A stretch of DNA of 64,000 bases from Xiphophorus maculatus (lineage: Eukaryota > Chordata > Actinopteri > Cyprinodontiformes > Poeciliidae), in the NCBI RefSeq assembly GCF_002775205.1, contig NC_036456.1:25703850-25767849 (forward strand). Reading direction: 5' to 3'. The translations under genes were made by a program, and so were the position numbers. Position 1 is the stretch's first letter. Each line of letters begins with the position of its first letter. The notes beneath the pieces were generated by a model, which was not told the origin of the DNA, did no database searches, and saw only the letters and a program-made list of their open reading frames with translations. Shown here one piece after another: positions 11,568 through 22,700 of this stretch.

Positions 11568-13856
11568 GGGGTGTGTAAGTAGTAATGGTGATCTGAATGA
11601 CATTATCAATGTGTGGAGCAATTGGAAAAAAAACAATTGCTCCACACTATTATTATTATAATAAAAAATAATAATTCTAAATCAATTAATTATCTGAGAG
11701 AGGCATATAGACATACATTGGATCATTTAATAGATTTTATAAATTATTTCCACTAGGGGGAGTTTGTTGTATTGTATACAGGAACTACATGGGATGAGAA
11801 AGGAAGAATAATGCAGAAAAAAGGGAAAAGCAGAGAAAAACAATGATTATAGTACATAAGTTATGTTGTTTATAGTATAAAAGAGCTTCTGAGTTTCTAC
11901 ACCATGTTCCAAATTATTATGCAAGTGATATTTTCTCAGGTTTTCTTAAATGATCAGTGCAAATGATGGTCAGTATAATTTTCAAGTCATGAACTATTAC
12001 AGTATAAATCAAATTTTACTGAACAAAGCTCCCCATGAGAACAGTATTTCTTTCAAAAATTAAAAACTCAAAATGCAAAATGTTCCACATTATTATGCAC
12101 AGCAGATTTTCTAAACATTTTATGGATTATAAAGAACTGCAAACCATCATTCTTTGAATGTGCAGCATTAAATGGTCACATGAACTAAAATCAAAAGCTA
12201 TTTCAATCAAAAACATTTTAACAGACAGAGTTACATGTTAACATGGGACCTTCTTTGATATCACAGCACAATTCTTGATCCATTGAACTTGTGAGTTTGT
12301 GGAAAGTTTCTGCTTGAATTTCTTTGCAGGATGTTAGAAAACCTTCCCAGAGCTGCTGGTTTGATATGAACTGCATTCAGATCTTCTGCTTGAGGAAACT
12401 CCAAAGGTTCTCAATAGGGTTGAGGTCAGAGGTCAGAGGAGGATGGTGACCACACCATGAGTTTCTCCCCTTTTATGCCCATAGCAGCCAATGACACAGT
12501 GGTATTCCTTGCAGCATGAGATGGTGCCTAGTCATGCATGAAGATGATTTTACTACAGAAGGTACGGCTCTTCTTTTGGAACCATGAAAGAAAGTGATCA
12601 GTCAGAAAGTCCAGATACTTTGCTGAGGTCATTTTCACACCTTCAGGGTCTCTGAAGGGGCCGACCAATGATTCTCTCCCCATGATTTTGCCCCAAAGCA
12701 TGACTCCACCACCTCCTTGCTGACGGCCATCCACCACTGCGTCCATCTGGACCATCCAGGGTTGCACATCAGTCATCAGTGAACAAGTCTGTTTGAAAAT
12801 TAATCTTCATGTACGGCTGGGCCCACTGCGACCGGTTCTGCTTGTGAGCTCTGGTTAGGGGCTGAATAGTAGCTTCATGCACCGCAAGCCTCTGGAGGAT
12901 CCTCCACCTTGAGGTTCCAGAGGCACCAGCAGCTTCAAATAACTGTTTGCTGCTTTCTAAGGGCATTTTAACAGCTGCTCTCTTAGTCCGATGAATGTGT
13001 CTAACAGAACCTTCCTCATTCTGCCTTTATCTGTACAAACCCATCTTTGTTCTGAATCAGCCACAAATCTCTTCACAGTACGATAACGTTTCAGTTTTCA
13101 TTAAATATCTTATGTGTTCATACCTTGTCATCCGGCTCTACACTATCTGATGATTTTTGTCAGCAGTGATTCTTTCTCTTTCCCATATTGCTTGAAACCT
13201 GTGGCCTGCTTAATAATGTGGAACATCCTTCTTCAGTAGATTTCCTTTAATTGAGCTCACCAGACAAACTAATCTACCAGCTCTGAAATTAATTATAGTA
13301 ATTGAAAGAGCCCTGACACACAATACCATCTATAAATTTAATAGCACAACAAAAAAATTAATCTTTATGACACTTAGATCTGATTTACATAATAATTTGG
13401 GACACGGTGTAATTTTGCTCACATTGATGATTTAAACAGCCAAATGTTGCATTAGACATTTAAATGTGGACTCACGCAAGCTGAAATGGAGAGTTGTTGG
13501 GAAGCCGCCGAGTTGTGATTTTTTCACTCTGACACCAAGAACCACTCACTTCCTCAATCTTGGTATTTACAAGAATCGTACTTTCAACACCACAGTTTTG
13601 AAATGTGCAGCCAAATGTACCATCTTGGCAAGAATCAAAGTTAAACTTTACGCGAAGAATCACCTGTTGGTTTTTAAGAAGTGAGATCAAGTTTTAAAAC
13701 ACTTAAAAACAGAGAAATGTATAAATAATTTGTACTTACGGAGATGGATCCGTCTGAGTTAGTTTCTGCTGGGTAGTAAGTCATCATAGTGCCACGATAA
13801 TGAGTGGATTGAGCATCGCTGACCAGCAGCAGCAGCAGCAACGCAGAGAGCAACAT
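4918..13856 (-). CDS. Gene B: secreted protein, complete, 11 exons, 440 aa
   Basis: Exons: 13740..13856, 13476..13663, 11080..11217, 10263..10404, 9346..9523, 8721..8862, 7593..7730, 6809..6858, 6678..6737, 6500..6576, 4918..5010. These sum to 1323 nt in one frame, ending at TAG (4918-4920). Residues 1-17 are a signal peptide (MLLSALLLLLLVSDAQS). Then come GTMMTYYP; a Cys-rich exon 2 block with SGSWCQSE; exon 3 with W-R-A-V-T and V-E-L-R-x-R-S-D; exon 4 with AFDPDGDKVKCRY (acidic DPDGD loop); exon 5 with EDFPRQSITL; exon 6 with SCTDGVYLPRFV and PTPEHGA; exon 7 with GQSHPICF; exon 8 with SELRCV. Exon 9 is a short Thr/Pro stalk, probably O-glycosylated by inference. Exons 10-11 end in IKGKLVAGGLPADIKVRLRR. 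No transmembrane segment follows the signal peptide, so a secreted product is inferred. I know no named family. Introns contain Tc1, SINE and MITE insertions. Stop and last exon overlap a CTCF-like motif. Confidence 0.85.
5011..6499 (-). other. Gene B last intron
   Basis: About 1.5 kb. The 110-codon frame at 5641..5973 has no recognisable domain and no splice support. Nothing else is identified. Confidence 0.5.
6905..7037 (+). repeat. AGTACTTTTACTTTT-type dispersed repeat
   Basis: Starts cagagttgggtagcaactag, then atgtacttttaggat and aaatacttttactttagtaa. Same family as 322..512. Confidence 0.5.
7044..7324. mobile_element. Inverted-repeat element (281 bp) in gene B intron
   Basis: Left arm ggatgttaacggtggagcat (7044-7063). 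Right arm is its reverse complement at 19 of 20 positions (7305-7324). The interior is rich in CpG (taacgcgaccgaacgtcact), unlike its surroundings. No gene. Confidence 0.55.
7395..7500. repeat. Short CpG-rich inverted-repeat fragment
   Basis: ccgttcacact and agtgtgaacgg form an inverted pair around ggagatcacattcaggtcgc. It looks like a transposon terminus fragment. Confidence 0.35.
7776..7932 (+). repeat. Teleost dispersed repeat fragment
   Basis: Begins cactgcaaaaacacaaaatc and contains cttattacacttgaaata and aggagcttgatttaagtaaa. It is recognised as a common fish repeat by pattern only. Confidence 0.45.
7955..8330 (+). mobile_element. SINE-like element with pol III B box
   Basis: tRNA-like head with ggttcgattcc (perfect B box) after cagtaagaaggtcctg. 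The body contains gtttgcatgttctccctgtg and cttcctcccacagtccaaaa, then a (tg)n and poly-G stretch, ending in an atggatggataaatggatg tail. Plus strand, antisense to gene B, within intron 6. The overlapping 131-codon frame is not a gene. Confidence 0.7.
9655..9930. mobile_element. MITE-like CpG-rich element in gene B intron 4
   Basis: gcattctcaccaagcgcgtt on the left and gcgtttggtgtgaatgc on the right are imperfect inverted repeats. The centre is CpG-rich. The 104-codon open frame within has no domain. Confidence 0.45.
11515..11576 (+). repeat. (GT)n microsatellite
   Basis: Interrupted GT repeat of about 60 bp between exons 2 and 3 of gene B. Confidence 0.9.
11900..13409 (-). mobile_element. 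Tc1/mariner-like transposon with broken transposase
   Basis: About 1.5 kb between TA dinucleotides (11898-11899 and 13410-13411), with inverted termini CACCATGTTCCAAATTATTA and, reversed, CACCGTGTCCCAAATTATTA. The minus strand encodes transposase pieces in different frames: 12769..12966 (SKQLFEAAGASGTSRWRILQ) and 12528..12776 (GGGVMLWGKI, IIFMHD). Around 12367..12440 is a DLNPIENLW-type motif typical of Tc1/mariner DDE transposases. Frames are interrupted, so it is inactive. It sits in gene B intron 2. Confidence 0.8.
12360..12966 (-). pseudogene. Degenerate Tc1/mariner transposase
   Basis: Fragments of a DDE transposase inside the 11900..13409 element: helix-turn-helix-like part, GGGVMLWG block, and NPIENLW block. 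Stops and frame changes separate them. Confidence 0.7.
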
Positions 13857-13996
13857 GTTGCAGCAATCTGACTCTACAGGAAAACTGAGCTGCTGGAGAT
13901 CAGGAGGGTTTATACTCCCACAGGAAGCCTCTCCTCTCAGTTTCTACTGACGTCTACTGAGTTTTAACATGGATGTGGGCCAAATATTCACATTCA
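13857..13996 (-). promoter_or_regulatory. Gene B core promoter and 5' leader
   Basis: A TATA box (TATAAA on the minus strand) lies at 13909..13914, about 53 bp upstream of the ATG. Initiation around 13880 is inferred. The block up to about 13996 is almost identical to the same region of gene C, and identity stops abruptly at about 13996. Confidence 0.6.
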
Positions 13997-14719
13997 ACAT
14001 GATTATCATGCAGGAAAACAAAAAGAGAAAAACAAACCGATGCCATACTGAAAAATCAAGAAATGCAGGAAGTAAACTGAAGTCAATTTGCATATTTCTA
14101 TTTAACTGCTTCTTTTAAAACATCAATGAGGCTTTATTGTAACGGCTCCATTTAATCTTCACTCTTTCCGCTTGGATCCAGATAATTTAACTCACTATTT
14201 TCACTTCATCATTGATTCTAGCAGCTGTTTAGTTTGTTTTTGTGTTTTGTTTTGGGCTTTTTATAACTAACTGCAACATCGAGTAGGAAAAAAGAATCCC
14301 TGGCCAAGCAGGTGGAGCCCTAATGTTGTAAATTTGAATAATGTTTGAATGTTTGCAACGTTATGAAAGAAGAGCCTTTTGTATGGCTGAGTCTAAAAAT
14401 ATGTGATTATTTTTTACGTTTATATTTGAGAAATTTATGCAGCTCTAAATTACTTGTTTGAGACCATCATGTGAAAGATAAACTAAAATTATTTTGTAAT
14501 AAACGTATAAATTCATCACTGTTTTTTTTTTTTCCAAACACTGAAATTGATTGAGTTAGATACCTGCGTTCAGGGTAAGAACACCTGAGCACAGGTAAAT
14601 GATTATGAGATAAATCTGTTTTCCTTCAACAGCACCTCAATTCTGACAATTTAATAACTTTAAAGTTACTTTGAAATATAAATATGTTCAGCTTCAAATA
14701 TATGTAAAGTTAAATATTT

Positions 14720-15140
14720 TTGTTTTACATCCACATCTGAGTTATCAGGTTTCATGCAAATATGTGGAGGTGAGGCCGTTTCACAGGGAACCATAAAAAC
14801 CGTCTTGTGTTTGCCACTGACTATGTTTGATGCATTTATTTTTGTCCTATTCAAAGTTTGCCTCTGCTCTGATGTTGATTTGCATCGTTGTTAGCAACAG
14901 CAAACAGCTGCCACCTGTAGCCATGCTAACTAGCCTTAGCATAGAGCAATGGGAGGAAGAGGTGGAGCGGCACACAAACTGGATTTACAGCATCAAGATC
15001 TGCTGGTTGTTTCTAGTTAGAACTGGGAGAAAATGGAGGAGCAAAAGTTTTTATTTGTCTCGTGTTATACTTTAACAACATGGTGACAATTTCAACAAAT
15101 TAGCAAAAGAAAAAAATATGTAAAAGTTACATACTGAACC
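14720..15140 (+). repeat. Dispersed repeat fragment, non-coding
   Basis: catgctaactagccttagca, gagcaatgggaggaagag and agttacatactgaaccttca are typical of a fish dispersed repeat. The overlapping 82-codon frame has no domain. Between genes B and C. Confidence 0.4.
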
Positions 15141-15237
15141 TTCATCTATATATTCATTGTGATTATTTTTGTTCAGTAGAGAAAATTATTTCTCAAATAT
15201 TGTGCAAATAAGTGCAGCAGTACTTTAAAATAACGTT

Positions 15238-15326
15238 ACCCAGGTAAAAATAAATAGTACGGTGTAGTAAAAAATACTCCTAAAAGTACATTTTGTCCAA
15301 GTTACTCAAGTACAAAAGTAATTAGT
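15238..15326 (-). repeat. AGTACTTTTACTTTT-type dispersed repeat
   Basis: Contains tactcctaaaagtacatttt and gttactcaagtacaaaagta. Fragment of the same family. Confidence 0.5.
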
Positions 15327-16254
15327 TTCTGCCCGCCTGTTTCTGCTGAGCCTTTAGTGTTTGTGAAAACATTATAAACTTTAGGGAAAATAAAACTAGA
15401 CAAACAAACAACATGTTCATGTATTTGCAGTATCAACATAAACATTTGAAAAGTATTTTTGCTCCATTGAAATGTCTCTGGAAGGTCAAGGTGGCGACTG
15501 ATGACGTCTTGTCCCGAGTTATAACTGTAAGGAGCCACATTAGCCATTTTATAGGTTTACTGCCACCTGCTGGCAAACATGTGTCAGTGCATAACAGATG
15601 ACTAACCATTTTCTTCTGAGGGTTTTTTATCGTTAAAAAGAAAAACAAACAAATAAAAAAGGAAAATCTATACTATTGATACAGAAAGCAGATAAAACCT
15701 CTGTCGGTTTAGTGGTCCTGTAATCAAATCACAAAGAGTTAAAGGTTGAAATAATTTTACCAAAACTGCAGAGCAGTTCAGTAAAAATGATCAAAGCAAA
15801 TGCCAAATGAAGTCAAGTTAATTTCTTGGAAAGAATTATGCACTGAAGGCGACCCGTGTTTTTATCATGCCTTAAATTTATTCTAAATTAGACAAAAAAA
15901 CGACTAAAACACAACAAATGTCACATCTATGCTTCTCAGCTCTAGAGAAAAACCTGGCAGATGTGCAGAATTATTGAAACACATTTAGTATTTAGGTCCA
16001 AGGTATTTTTTCAGTTCATGTCTTTCTTTATTTATTATTAATATTTAGTAAATAAAATCAACAGAGTGACTATTGAAAACACCAGACCAGATAATTAATC
16101 TGGTTTATAACACCTTCAGACTGATATGCAGATTGTTTCTCATCTCTAGGACTTTATTGGTGCATCTTTCTTCAAAATGACTGAAAACACATTTTATTTT
16201 AATGAACATGATTGATTTTTATGTTAAAACCTTTCAAAACTACAACAGAGTTTT

Positions 16255-16407
16255 AGGGCCATGCTAAAAAAATGATAAATAAAATTAAGACGAAATTATA
16301 TATATTCATAATATTACAACTTTATTCTCATAATACTATGACTTTGTCATACATTTGTTTTTTATCCTCATCATAATTTAGCTTTATTTTTTTATTAGCA
16401 TGGCCCT
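16255..16407. mobile_element. Small MITE (153 bp)
   Basis: Inverted termini agggccatgctaaaaaaat and, at the right end, attagcatggccct bound an AT-rich core. Between genes B and C. Confidence 0.6.
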
Positions 16408-16752
16408 CATACTCCTTTGTACAAAATGAAAACATATTCTAAAAATAAGTTCAGCAAAAAAAAAACTAATTATGTTTCTTACAGGTTTTAAAAATGAGAA
16501 GCACTTTCTCCGTTCAAACCCAGTAGACGACAAAAAATATTTCTTTACAGAGATCCAAGAATTACTTAAAAGTGAGAGAATATTCGAGGAAAAAAATCAT
16601 TAGCAGATTGTTAAAGCCGATGAGTTAAAATATATTAAATTGTAACTATATTGTTGAAGCCGCTGAAGTTCGGGTTTAATGTCAGTAACAGGTTCTGAAA
16701 TGTCCAGATAAAGTGGTTCCGTGTCCAGCGCTTTTCCACAAATGGTTCATTC

Positions 16753-19700
16753 TCAAAGTTGGCCACCAGGGGGCGCCTGCTGCGTTGTTACCACTGACCC
16801 GTCGCTCAGCAGGCGCACAGTTATGAATGGCGGAAATCCTCGGTTCGTTATCAGTTCTTCTTTTATCTGGAAAAGAAAAATTCAGCTTTTAGTAAGGATG
16901 CGATCATAACTGGACCAAAGATAAAATATATTTAGAATCTGGGTTAATCCACTGGATGCGAGTACAAAACCGGTGCAGCGGATTTAAAATAAATTAAAGC
17001 TGCAAGCAGCCTCGGGCGGCCCTCGCAGCAAGCGCCGCTCCGGCCTATTGGCCACCGCGGGGGTTCCGGCCACCGCAGAAGCTCTCGCGCGTTTTCCAGA
17101 GTCGCAGCCCGCTCCCCACCGCAGAAGCTCTGCCGCAGTTTCCAGCATCGCCGCCCACTAGCCGCCGCAGAATCTGTCGCGCATTTTCCCCACCCGTCCA
17201 CCGGGCGACAGGCGTGAATGCGTTCGGCGGCGCTCCCCGACGACTGTCGAAAAATCTGGCGCAGATCGGTCTATGCGTCGAGGAGATACAGCCCATGTAT
17301 TAACTTAGGGGGCGCAGTGGAGTCAAATTACATCTCAAACCCGTTGGGCTCTTTAGAGGTGAACAAAGGTCATACCTATCCAGTTTGGCGCCAATCGGAT
17401 GATCTATGCGTGAATAAGAGCCAAACGTATGCATATGGCGAGGGACTGATATTCGCCATTTTGCCACGCCCACACGGTTCAGCCAGCAGCGAGCATTGAC
17501 AGAGTTTATCATCCGAATCATCTTGATTAGGTCAAGAGAGCCATAAACGGAGCTTTCCAAGTAAAAAAATAGCACTTCCTGTTCCGAGGGGGCGGGGCCT
17601 AAGTGATGTCATCATTTGACCATTGGATATTATTGGACACTCGATTATGATCAATCACTGAACGTTTGGTGTCTCTGTGAGTTTTTGTGTTAGAATTACT
17701 AATTATTTAATTTTTTCCTCCATTACAACATTGAACTTTCATTCCGTAGGGCAATGCTGCCCTCTGGTGTCGAATTACTGAAATAATGAAACTATTTCAG
17801 TGGGCAGCAGAGGGCAGCATTGCCCTACAAACAACGAACATGGACTGTTTATTATGTAATTACACAGAAGATCTGTCTAATTCATTCTGAGGGGGCGGGG
17901 CTTAGATGACGTCATAATATGATGACATAGCATTGTCAGGCATCACACCAGGATGAGTCAGGCCAAGTTTGGTGCAGCTCGGTCGAAATATGTGGAATCT
18001 AGAAGCAAACGTATGGCATCGGCCTTACAGGTCACTTCGCCACGCCGCCACAGCCAGCTGCTTCATCGCAGCCAGTCAGGGCTTGAATCCTCAACACACC
18101 AACATGTCTTCTGTCTCTGGACACAGTTTAATATTGATTATGTCAAAGGGCTAAGATAGCGACCGTTCACAGTAAAACATGACACTTCCTGTTCTCAGGG
18201 GGCGTGGCCTAAGTGATGTCATCATTTGACCACAGGGTATTTTTGGACACCTAATGATGATCAATAATTTAAAGTTTGGCATCTCTGTGAGTTTCTGTGC
18301 AGGATATATAAGAGTTTCGTGTTTCATGGCGAGTAGGTGAACTTTGACCCCTGGTAACCCCCTTCAGCAAGCTCATACAGTCACCAATTTGATAACTTTA
18401 AATCAGACATGCCTTATGATCAGACTGACCGAGTTTGAAGCCGATCAATCGAAATCCCTAGGAGGAGTTCGATCAAATGCAAAGGCTGTAAACGTCAAAA
18501 TCGAGGTCAAATGAACTTCAATCTAAAATGGCCGACTTCCTGTTGGGTTTAGAGCATGGCTCTAAGAGACTTTTTTGTACGTCCCGACAAGATACACATG
18601 TGTACCAAGTTTCGTAATTCTAGGTTTAAGCATGGCTTGGGGCTGTTCATTTAAAATACTCTAGGGGTCGCTATAGAAAAATTAGGCCACGCCCACCAAA
18701 TATCGCTATGGATTCCTGTTCGGGGATGGATAAGGATCCATCCTAGTGAGTTTGGAGCAGCTCACCCCGAAACTGTGGAATTCAGAGCCAAACGAAATTC
18801 GATGGCGTTCGCAACGCCGCCACGCCCACCTGCTTCATCGCAGCCGGTCGGGGTTGGAATCCACAACACACCAACATGTCTTCTGTCTCTGGACACAGTT
18901 TCATGTTGATTAGGTCAAAGGGCTAAGATAGCGACCGTTCACAGTAAAACATGACACTTCCTGTTCTCAGGGGGCGTGGCCTACATAAAAAAAAAATTTC
19001 ACTGCAGGGTATTTTAGGACACCCGATGCCGATCAATCACTGAAAGTTTGGTCCCTCTATGTGTTTTTGTATATGAAATATAAGAGGTTTTTGTTTCATG
19101 GCGTGTAGGTGAACTTTGACCCCTGGTAACCCCCCTTCAACATGCTCCAAAACTCACCAATTTGATAACTTTAAATCAGACATGCCTTATGATCAGACTG
19201 ACCGAGTTTGAAGCCGATCAATCGAAATCCCTAGGAGGAGTTCGATCAAATACGAAGGCTGTAAACGTCAAACTCGAGGTAAAAAATGGACCTTCAATAC
19301 AAAATGGCCGACTTCCTGTGATACTTGCACTATGACATTACTTGTAAATTCTGAGCGTCTTAGTGAGCTCTACAACTGTACCGAATTTGAAGTCTCTACG
19401 ATGAAGTAAGTGAATAGCAATGGGTCTGTTGAAAATTGCTAGTTGCTGCCGTTGAGCAATTTTTTTTGCGATTTTTGCGACGACCTTAAAATTCAAAATT
19501 TTTAAACCGCCTAGTCGCTTCCGCCAAGTTTGGTGAGTTTTTGAATATGATAAAGCCCCCAAAAAGGCGCACGAAGAGGGGGGCAGAATCGTAAGAAGAA
19601 TAATAATTAAAGCTGCAAGCAGCCTCGGGCGGCCCTCGCAGCAAGCGCCGCTCCGGCCTATTGGCCACCGCGGGGGTTCCGGCCACCGCAGAAGCTCTCG

Positions 19701-22700
19701 CGCGTTTTCCAGAGTCGCAGCCCGCTCCCCACCGCAGAAGCTCTGCCGCAGTTTCCAGCATCGCCGCCCACTAGCCGCCGCAGAATCTGTCGCGCATTTT
19801 CCCCACCCGTCCACCGGGCGACAGGCGTGAATGCGTTCGGCGGCGCTCCCCGACGACTGTCGAAAAATCTGGCGCAGATCGGTCTATGCGTCGAGGAGAT
19901 ACAGCCCATGTATTAACTTAGGGGGCGCAGTGGAGCCAAATTACATTTCAAACCCGTCAGGCTCTTTATAGGTGAACAAAGGTCATACATATCCAGTTTG
20001 GCGCCAATCGGATGATCTATGCCTGAATAAGAGCCAAACGTATGTATATGGCGAGGGACTGATATTCGCCATTTGGCCACGCCCACACGGTTCAGCCAGC
20101 AGCGAGCATTGACAGAGTTTATCATCCGAATCATCTTGATTAGGTCAAGAGAGCCATAAACAGAGCTTTCCAAGTAAAAAAATAGCACTTCCTGTTCCGA
20201 GGGGGCGGGGCCTAAGTGATGTCATCATTTAACCATTGGATATTATTGGACACAAGATAATGATCAATAACTGCAGGTTTGGTGTCTCTGTCAGTTTTTG
20301 AGTTAGAATTACAAATTATTTAATTTTTTCCTCTTTAATTCAACATTGAACTGTCATTCCATAGGGCAATGCTGCCCTCTGGTGTCGAATTACTGAAATA
20401 ATGAAACTATTTCAGTGGGCAGCAGAGGGCAGCATTGCCCTACAAACAAAGAACATGGACTGTTTATTATGTAATTACACAGAAGATCTCTCTAATTCAT
20501 TCTGAGGGGGCGGGGCTTAGATGACGTCATAATATGATGACATAGCATTGTCAGGCATCACACCAGGATGAGTCAGGCCAAGTTTGGTGCAGCTCGGTCG
20601 AAACATGTGGAATCTAGAAGCAAACGTATGGCATCGGCGTTACAGGTCACTTCGCCACGCCGCCACAGCCAGCTGCTTCATCGCAGCCGGTCAGGGCTTG
20701 GATCCACAACACACCAACATGTCTTCTGTCTCTGGACACAGTTTAATATTGATTATGTCAAAGGGCTAAGATAGCGACCGTTCACAGTAAAACATGACAC
20801 TTCCTGTTCTCAGGGGGCGTGGCCTAAGTGATGTCATCATTTCACCACAGGGTATTTTTGGACACCTAATGATGATCAATAATTTAAAGTTTGGTATCTC
20901 TGTGAGTTTCTGTGCAGGATATATAAGAGTTTCGTGTTTCATGGCGAGTAGGTGAAATTTGACCCCTGGTAACCCCCCTTCAGCAAGCTCACACAGTCAC
21001 CAATTTGATAACTTTAAATCAGACATGCCTTATGATCAGACTGACCGAGTTTGAAGCCGATCAATCGAAAACCCTAGGAGGAGTTCGATCAAATGCAAAG
21101 GCTGTAAACGTCAAAATCGAGGTCAAATGAACTTCAATCTAAAATGGCCGACTTCCTGTTGGGTTTAGAGCATGGCTCTAAGAGACTTTTTTGTACGTCC
21201 CGACAAGATACACATGTGTACCAAGTTTCGTAATTCTAGGTTTAAGCATGGCTTGGGGCTGTTCATTTAAAATACTCTAGGGGTCGCTATAGAAAAATTA
21301 GGCCACGCCCACCAAATATCGCTATGGATTCCTGTTCGGGGATGGATAAGGATCCATCCTAGTGAGTTTGGAGCAGCTCACCCCGAAACTGTGGAATTCA
21401 GAGCCAAACGAAATTCGATGGCGTTCGCAACGCCGCCACGCCCACCTGCTTCATCGCAGCCGGTCGGGGCTGGAATCCACAACACACCAACGTGTCTTCT
21501 GTCTCTGGACACAGTTTCATGTTGATTAGGTCAAAGGGCTAAGATAGCGACCGTTCAGAGTAAAACATTACACTTCCTGCTCTCAGGGGGCGTGGCCTAC
21601 GTAAAAAAAAAATTTCACTGCAGGGTATTATAGGACACCCGATGCCGATCAATCACTGAAAGTTTGGTCCCTCTATGTGTTTTTGTATAGGAAATATAAG
21701 AGGTTTTTGTTTCATGGCGTGTAGGTGAACTTTGACCCCTGGTAACCTCCCTTCAACATGCTCCAAAACTCACCAATTTGATAACTTTAAATCAGACATG
21801 CCTTATGATCAGACTGACCGAGTTTGAAGCCGATCAATCGAAATCCCTAGGAGGAGTTCGATCAAATACGAAGGCTGTAAACGGCAAAATCGAGGTAAAA
21901 AATGGACCTTCAATACAAAATGGCCGACTTACTGTGATAGTTGCACTATGACATTACTTGTAAATTCTGAGCGTCTTAGTGAGCTCTACAACTGTACCGA
22001 ATTTCAAGTCTCTACGATGAAGTAAGTGAATAGCAATGGGTCTGTTGAAAATTGCTAGTTGCTGCCGTTGAGCAATTTTTTTTGCGATTTTTGCGGCGAC
22101 CTTAAAATTCAAAATTTTTAAACCGCCTAGTCGCTTCCGCCAAGTTTGGTGAGTTTTTGAATATGATAAAGCCCCCAAAAAGGCGCACGAAGAGGGGGGC
22201 AGAATCGTAAGAAGAATAAGAAACAGTACAGATACAATAGGCCTTCGCAGCGCTTTGCTGCTCGGGCCTAATTAAAGCTGCAAGCAGCCTCGGGCGGCCC
22301 TCGCAGCAAGCGCCGCTCCGGCCTATTGGCCACCGCGGGGGTTCCGACCACCGCAAAAGCTCTCGCACGATTTCCAGAGCCGCAGCCAACTCCCCACCGC
22401 AGAAACTCCGCCGCAGTTTCCAGCACCGCCGCCCGCTAGCCACCGCAGAAGCTGTCGCGCATTTTCCACGCCCGTCCACCAGGCGACACGCGTGAATGCG
22501 TTCGGCAGCGCTCCCCGACGACTGTCAAAAAATCTGGTGCAGATCGGTCGATGCGTCGAGGAGATACAGCCCATGTATTAACTTAGGGGGCGCAGTGGAG
22601 TCAAATTACATCTCAAACCCGTTGGGCTCTTTAGAGCAGAACAAAGGTCATACATATCCAGTTTGGTGCCAATCGGATGATCCATGTGTGAATTAGAGCC

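Larger units (their letters stand above)
13997..16752. other. Intergenic B-C: repeats only
   Basis: Dispersed repeat fragments at 14720-15140 and 15238-15326 and a MITE at 16255-16407. The rest is AT-rich with no gene seen. It contains the 3' flank of gene C and distal upstream sequence of gene B. Confidence 0.6.

Noticed and set aside
11750-11762. CCACTAGGGGGAG as a third CTCF site
   Set aside because: Lacks the key C after the G run and has no homologous site in the gene C intron; too weak to call.
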